Shown here in pieces: positions 60,216 through 64,000 of a DNA stretch of 64,000 bases. The notes under the pieces were generated by a model. The model was not told the origin of the DNA. It saw only the letters and a list, made by a program, of their open reading frames with translations, and did no database searches. This DNA is from Numidum massiliense. GTDB taxonomy: Bacteria; Bacillota; Bacilli; Thermoactinomycetales; Novibacillaceae. Position 1 is the stretch's first letter. Each line of letters begins with the position of its first letter. Location of the stretch: assembly GCF_001375555.1 (NCBI RefSeq), contig NZ_CTDZ01000009.1:3279758-3343757 (forward strand). The letters are read 5' to 3'. Position numbers and translations under genes: made by a program.

Positions 60216-60932
60216 GTGAAAGTAGTAATTTTGGCCGCTGGCGTCGGCAGTCGGCTGCATCCAGAGACTGCGGACAAACCGAAGGCGATGATTTGCGTTA
60301 AAGACAAGCCGCTCATCCAATACCAGGTTGAAAGTGTACTTCGTGCAGGCTTTACGCACGACGACATTTACGTGCTCGGGGGATATAAAGTTGAGCGGAT
60401 TAAAGAACATTTTCAAGGAACGGACGTCCACTTTATCGACAATCCGCACTATGCGACGATGAACAACATTTATTCGTTCTTACTAACGCGGGAAATCGAC
60501 GACGACTTGTTGCTCATTAACTCGGACGACTTTTACGACGAACGGCTCATTCCGCGGTTGTTAGACGCAAGTGCGCGAACGGCCATTTTAGTCGACCAGC
60601 AAAAAGTACTCACCGAAGAAGCGATGCGCGTCCAGCTAGAAGACGGCGTGTTGCGCTTCGTTAACAAAAAAATTCCGCTTGCGAAAGCGGATGGGGAATA
60701 TATTGGCATTTCCAAATTAGGTGCCGCTGAGTTAGACGCCCTCTACCGCCGCGCCGAAGAAATGATCGCCGCTGGCGATACGAACGCGTGGTACGAAAAT
60801 GTGTATGAGGCGTGTGCTGAGCAAATCGACATTGTCGGCGTGGATACGGGGGACTACCGCTGGATCGAGATCGACGACTTTAACGATTTGGAAGAGGCAC
60901 AGCAGCTAGCCACATCGCTCGTTCGCTCATAA
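60216..60932 (+). CDS. sugar-phosphate or polyol-phosphate nucleotidyltransferase
   Basis: A 238-residue nucleotidyltransferase of the LicC / IPCT type. The N terminus VKVVILAAGVGSRLHPETAD holds the G-x-G-x-R nucleotide loop, followed by KPKAMICVKDKPLIQYQVES, the metal aspartates in LLLINSDDFYDE and GDYRWIEIDDFNDLEEA at the end, as in cytidylyltransferases for phosphocholine or inositol-1-phosphate. GTG 60216 is set by GAGGTGA 6 nt upstream. With a G1P dehydrogenase next and a CDP-alcohol phosphotransferase two genes on, CTP plus a polyol phosphate is the likely substrate pair (inference). Confidence 0.85.
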   Translation: MKVVILAAGVGSRLHPETADKPKAMICVKDKPLIQYQVESVLRAGFTHDDIYVLGGYKVERIKEHFQGTDVHFIDNPHYATMNNIYSFLLTREIDDDLLLINSDDFYDERLIPRLLDASARTAILVDQQKVLTEEAMRVQLEDGVLRFVNKKIPLAKADGEYIGISKLGAAELDALYRRAEEMIAAGDTNAWYENVYEACAEQIDIVGVDTGDYRWIEIDDFNDLEEAQQLATSLVRS

Positions 60933-60959
60933 GGGTTTGCGCATAAGGAGGGGATCGCT

Positions 60960-62024
60960 ATGGCTCAGACGGTCGACATACCGACCCAACTAATTATCGA
61001 GCACGGGGCGATTGACCATTTACACCGGACAGACATTTACGGGTGGTTGGAAGGACGTAAAATTGCCCTTATCAGCGGCACCGGGGAGACGCGGAAATTT
61101 ACGGAGCGCATTAAAGAGGCTGTCCTGCCGCAGGCGAAAGACGTGCAGTTGCTGCCGGCACAAGATAACGCGTTAGAGACGATTAACGCGATCGAACGGG
61201 AAGTGCTCGAAGCGGGCTCGGACATGATTATCGGCGTCGGCGGCGGCCGTGCACTCGACGTGGCCAAAGTGGTCGGTACGCGCTCCAACGTCACCGTCTT
61301 ACTTATGCCGACCGCCGTGTCCAACGACGCCATTTGCTCGCCTGTCGCCGTCATCAAAATGTCGAAGCGGACGAGTATCGGCGTGCACATGCCGTCCGCG
61401 GTCATCGTCGATTTGGACGTACTCGCTTCGTCTCCGGAACGGCTCGTGCGGGCCGGCATCGGCGACTTGATCTCTAACCGGACAGCGCTGTACGACTGGG
61501 ATTTGGCGCACCGCGCCGATCAAGGTAAAATGTACACGTTCGCCCGTCTAATGGCGAACAATGCGATCGAAGCGTTCATGAATACGATTAAAAGTGCGTC
61601 GTTAACAGAAACGGAGTTGTTGCGCGCGCTCACAGAATCGCTCGTCATGAGCGGGATCGCCATGTCCGTCGCAGGATCGAGTCGCCCGTGCAGCGGATCG
61701 GAGCACTTAATTAGCCATGCGTTAGACTATTATTGTGGCGGCAAGGCGCTCCACGGCGAACAAGTGGCGATCGGCGTACTCATTGCCGAATACTTGCAAG
61801 GGCGGCACCACTCGGAAGACAATTTGCGTCAGTATTACAAAAAGCTTGGCTTGCCGCTGCACTACGAACAACTCGGTTATACGCGAGAAGAGATGTGGGA
61901 GGCGATTCGCCGCGCCCCGACGATGCGCAACCGCTATACGATTTTAAACGAGTACGCCTTAACAGACGCACAAATTGAACAAATACTCACTGACGTTTTT
62001 CCGGACGAATCTCGCCTAAATTAG
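60960..62024 (+). CDS. sn-glycerol-1-phosphate dehydrogenase-like enzyme (EgsA/AraM family)
   Basis: A 354-residue member of the iron-containing dehydrogenase / dehydroquinate synthase-like superfamily, closest by eye to G1P dehydrogenases. The NAD(P)-binding GVGGGRALDVAKVVG, the substrate stretch MPTAVSNDAICSPVAVI, and metal ligands in AGIGDLISNRTALYDW (Asp), SGSEHLISHALD (His) and KALHGEQVAIGV (His) are all present. These enzymes reduce dihydroxyacetone phosphate to sn-glycerol-1-phosphate, the archaeal stereoisomer; Bacillus AraM also does this. It lies 27 nt after the nucleotidyltransferase gene with an AAGGAGGGG site. A different polyol-phosphate specificity cannot be excluded. Confidence 0.82.
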   Translation: MAQTVDIPTQLIIEHGAIDHLHRTDIYGWLEGRKIALISGTGETRKFTERIKEAVLPQAKDVQLLPAQDNALETINAIEREVLEAGSDMIIGVGGGRALDVAKVVGTRSNVTVLLMPTAVSNDAICSPVAVIKMSKRTSIGVHMPSAVIVDLDVLASSPERLVRAGIGDLISNRTALYDWDLAHRADQGKMYTFARLMANNAIEAFMNTIKSASLTETELLRALTESLVMSGIAMSVAGSSRPCSGSEHLISHALDYYCGGKALHGEQVAIGVLIAEYLQGRHHSEDNLRQYYKKLGLPLHYEQLGYTREEMWEAIRRAPTMRNRYTILNEYALTDAQIEQILTDVFPDESRLN

Positions 62025-62039
62025 GGCAAGGAGTAAAAC

Positions 62040-62816
62040 ATGTTTAAAGAACTAGCAAAGTACAAAGAACTCGTATACTTTTTAGTGCACAAAGAGTTAC
62101 GTATACGTTATCGCAACACGATTTTCGGGTTTTTCTGGACATTGCTTGAACCGTTAGGGCTCATGCTCATATATACCGTCGTTTTTTCGATGATTATGCG
62201 CTTTGGAGATAAGGTCGACAACTATCCGTTGTTTCTGTTGTCCGGGCTCATTCCGTGGATGTTCGTATCCCAGTCGTTGCAAAAAGGGACGCGCTCACTC
62301 ACGAGTAACCAATCGCTCATAAAAAAAGTGTACTTTCCGCGGCAAATCTTCCCTTTGACGACGATCATCGCTAATCTCGTCAACTTCGTCATGGCGCTGT
62401 TGCTCGTCTTTGCTTTTGTCATTGTTTTACAAGGGAACATCCTTTGGTGGCGGCTCATCTTTTTACCGCTTATCATATTGTTACAGGCGGTGTTCGTGTA
62501 CGGGGTGGCACTTTTTTTGTCGGTGGCAAACGTGTTTTACAAAGATGTGGAATTTATTTTAACTGTTGCCTTGCGCGGGTGGATGTATTTATGTCCGATT
62601 ATTTACCCGCTCGAGCAAGTGCCGCAGGAGTTTCTCGATTGGTATTTACTGAACCCGATGGCGGTAATCATTTCTTTATACCGTTGGGCGCTATTAGGTT
62701 TTGAGACGGCGCCGCTCAATTACGTGTTTTACGCGATCGGTTTGACGTTCGTTGTACTCGCTATTTCGTGGCTCGCCTTCAATAAATTAAACCGTAGGGT
62801 AGGGGAAGTGATTTAA
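62040..62816 (+). CDS. ABC-2 type polysaccharide/teichoic acid exporter permease
   Basis: A 258-residue ABC-2 permease like TagG/RfbA/Wzm, with a cytoplasmic amphipathic start (LVHKELRIRYRNTIFGFFWT) and six membrane segments. FPRQIFPLTTIIANLVNFVM and LCPIIYPLEQVP are typical of this group. It pairs with the ATPase gene two nucleotides downstream to export an undecaprenyl-linked polymer. It lies 15 nt after the G1P dehydrogenase gene, tying synthesis and export together. Confidence 0.92.
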   Translation: MFKELAKYKELVYFLVHKELRIRYRNTIFGFFWTLLEPLGLMLIYTVVFSMIMRFGDKVDNYPLFLLSGLIPWMFVSQSLQKGTRSLTSNQSLIKKVYFPRQIFPLTTIIANLVNFVMALLLVFAFVIVLQGNILWWRLIFLPLIILLQAVFVYGVALFLSVANVFYKDVEFILTVALRGWMYLCPIIYPLEQVPQEFLDWYLLNPMAVIISLYRWALLGFETAPLNYVFYAIGLTFVVLAISWLAFNKLNRRVGEVI

Positions 62817-62818
62817 CG

Positions 62819-63553
62819 ATGGATGCGATCGCCGTCAAGCATCTGACCAAACATTTTCGCAAAAAATACGATAAGACGTTGAAGGGCTACTTTATCTCCT
62901 TGGCCAAGCGCGAGAAGCGGTACGAACAGTACACCGCCTTAAATGACGTGTCGTTTACGGTAAAAAAGTCGGAAGCGTTCGCCATCATCGGCGATAACGG
63001 CGCCGGCAAAAGTACGCTGTTTAAGGTGTTGAGTGGCATTATTCACCAAGATAGCGGCGAGATAGAAATTAACGGGAAAGTGGCGCCGCTCATCGAGTTA
63101 GGTGCCGGCTTGCACCGCGAACTGAGCGGGATGGAGAACATCCGCCTCAACTGCGCGATCTTCGGGCTTAACAAAGAGCAAATTGAAGAAGTGATCCCGC
63201 ACATTATCGCCTTTTCCGAACTAGAAGAGTTCATCGAGACACCGGTGAAGTTTTACTCTTCGGGAATGAAGGCGCGGCTCGGCTTTTCCATCGCCGTACA
63301 CATTGACGCTGACATCGTCCTCATCGACGAAGTACTAGCTGTCGGGGACAAAGCGTTTAAGAAAAAGTGCAACAAAAAAATGAAAGAACTGAAGGCTGAA
63401 GGTAAGACACTCGTCATCGTCTCCCACAGCTTGAAGCCTCTACGCAAACTTTGCGATCGCGCCTTGATATTGCACAAAGGGGAAGTTGTCAATATCGGGG
63501 AGGTTAACGCGATCATCGACAACTACGAACAGGGTAAAACACGAGGAGCGTGA
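62819..63553 (+). CDS. ABC exporter ATP-binding protein (TagH/Wzt type)
   Basis: A 244-residue ATPase. Walker A is IIGDNGAGKSTLFKVLSG, the signature FYSSGMKARLGFS and Walker B DIVLIDEVLAVGDKAF. The stretch VAPLIELGAGLHRELSGMEN is characteristic of O-antigen and teichoic acid exporters (TagH, Wzt). There is no C-terminal carbohydrate-binding domain, so substrate choice must rest with other parts. It starts 2 nt after the permease and is followed 3 nt later by the phosphotransferase gene. Confidence 0.93.
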   Translation: MDAIAVKHLTKHFRKKYDKTLKGYFISLAKREKRYEQYTALNDVSFTVKKSEAFAIIGDNGAGKSTLFKVLSGIIHQDSGEIEINGKVAPLIELGAGLHRELSGMENIRLNCAIFGLNKEQIEEVIPHIIAFSELEEFIETPVKFYSSGMKARLGFSIAVHIDADIVLIDEVLAVGDKAFKKKCNKKMKELKAEGKTLVIVSHSLKPLRKLCDRALILHKGEVVNIGEVNAIIDNYEQGKTRGA

Positions 63554-63556
63554 CCT

Positions 63557-64000
63557 TTGTTGGAAGGCAAACAATTTACGTTGGAAGATGTGCACCAAAC
63601 GTATAAAGCGAAAGACGCTTGGTGGACCGTCTTACTGGTCGACCCGGTCGCTTCGCGACTCGTCGTACCAGTCGCTAACCGGACGAACATTACACCAAAC
63701 CAAATTTCACTCGTTTCGTTTACAATAGGGATGGTGGCCGCGTATTGCTTTTATATGAGTACGACAGGTTCACTCATCACAGGCGCCATCCTTTACCATA
63801 TTAGTTTTATTCTCGATTGTATGGACGGGAAAATCGCGCGTTTAAAAGGGACCGGCTCGATGTTTGGCGTGTTGCTCGACATTATGCTTGACCACATCCG
63901 CGTCGTCATTTGTACAGTTGCCCTAACGTTTGGCTTGTTTTATAAAACGGGCGACTACACTATTTTAATGTTGGCGCTGCTGTTTATTTTCGCTTACTTT
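63557..64000 (+). CDS. CDP-alcohol phosphatidyltransferase family protein (partial)
   Basis: The first 148 residues of a membrane phosphotransferase, cut by the window end. The full catalytic motif D-x2-D-G-x2-A-R-x8-G-x3-D-x3-D is present, from D87 (ILDCMDGKIARLKG) to D112 (GVLLDIMLD). NITPNQISLVSF before the first helix is also typical. It moves a phosphoalcohol from a CDP-alcohol to an acceptor alcohol. TTG 63557 lies 8 nt after GAGGAG; a TTG at 63560 is equally possible. Its neighbours suggest that the CDP-alcohol is made by the nucleotidyltransferase gene upstream. Confidence 0.9.
   Translation, partial: MLEGKQFTLEDVHQTYKAKDAWWTVLLVDPVASRLVVPVANRTNITPNQISLVSFTIGMVAAYCFYMSTTGSLITGAILYHISFILDCMDGKIARLKGTGSMFGVLLDIMLDHIRVVICTVALTFGLFYKTGDYTILMLALLFIFAYF

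Overview
This window looks like a chromosomal segment of an endospore-forming Firmicute of the order Bacillales. Support comes from spo0F, spoIIR, spoIID, spoIIQ, spoIIID, a YhcN-type spore lipoprotein, Gram-positive style Shine-Dalgarno sites, frequent GTG and TTG starts, and a gene order that follows the Bacillus argS-to-fabZ region. Base composition is moderately GC-rich and the segment carries an 11-gene complex I operon, so a thermophilic or Thermoactinomycetaceae-like relative is more likely than Bacillus subtilis itself; that placement is inference. Nearly every gene is on the + strand. No rRNA, tRNA, insertion sequence, prophage or CRISPR array was seen.

Layout. 1-2.6 kb: ribbon-helix-helix protein, ywiB, argS. 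3-9.7 kb: a fatty-acid beta-oxidation operon (fadF-like oxidoreductase, thiolase, hydroxyacyl-CoA dehydrogenase, two acyl-CoA dehydrogenases) behind a palindromic operator. 9.7-20 kb: rpoE, pyrG with a reiterative-transcription attenuator, spo0F, fba, transaldolase, murA2, glpX, rho, a LysM/M23 hydrolase, rpmE, tdk. 20-21.7 kb: a spore lipoprotein and a small accessory island of two divergent XRE regulators, three shared operator-like sites, a 25-codon ORF and a duplicated 32-bp repeat. 21.7-30.6 kb: prfA, prmC, spoIIR, tsaC/ywlC, mntP, ywlE, rpiB, ywlG, glyA, upp. 30.7-38.1 kb: the ATP synthase operon (atpZ, atpI, atpBEFHAGDC). 38.2-48.6 kb: nuoABCDHIJKLMN, with no nuoEFG. 48.8-55.8 kb: ywzB, ywmB, murAA, spoIID, spoIIQ, spoIIID, a repeat-bearing EpuA-like membrane protein and fabZ. 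56-58.6 kb: a glycerophosphodiesterase and a phosphohexomutase. 59-64 kb: a surface-polymer cluster (GT2 glycosyltransferase, nucleotidyltransferase, sn-glycerol-1-phosphate dehydrogenase-like enzyme, ABC-2 exporter pair, CDP-alcohol phosphatidyltransferase cut by the window end).

How the genes work together. Beta-oxidation feeds electrons and acetyl-CoA to respiration; complex I and the F1Fo ATP synthase sit side by side, and a Rex-like site overlaps the atp promoter. The sporulation genes carry readable stage-specific promoters: sigma-F at spoIIR, spoIIQ and probably the YhcN-type gene, sigma-E at spoIIID, and a possible sigma-H at spo0F. The most likely under-described system is the last 5 kb, where a G1P dehydrogenase, a cytidylyltransferase-like protein and a CDP-alcohol phosphotransferase are packed around a polymer ABC exporter. 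Other points for a second look are an exact 78-bp in-frame duplication inside tsaC, a hairpin hiding the mntP ribosome site, a roughly 115-residue insert in the YwlE phosphatase, and the XRE/peptide/repeat island.
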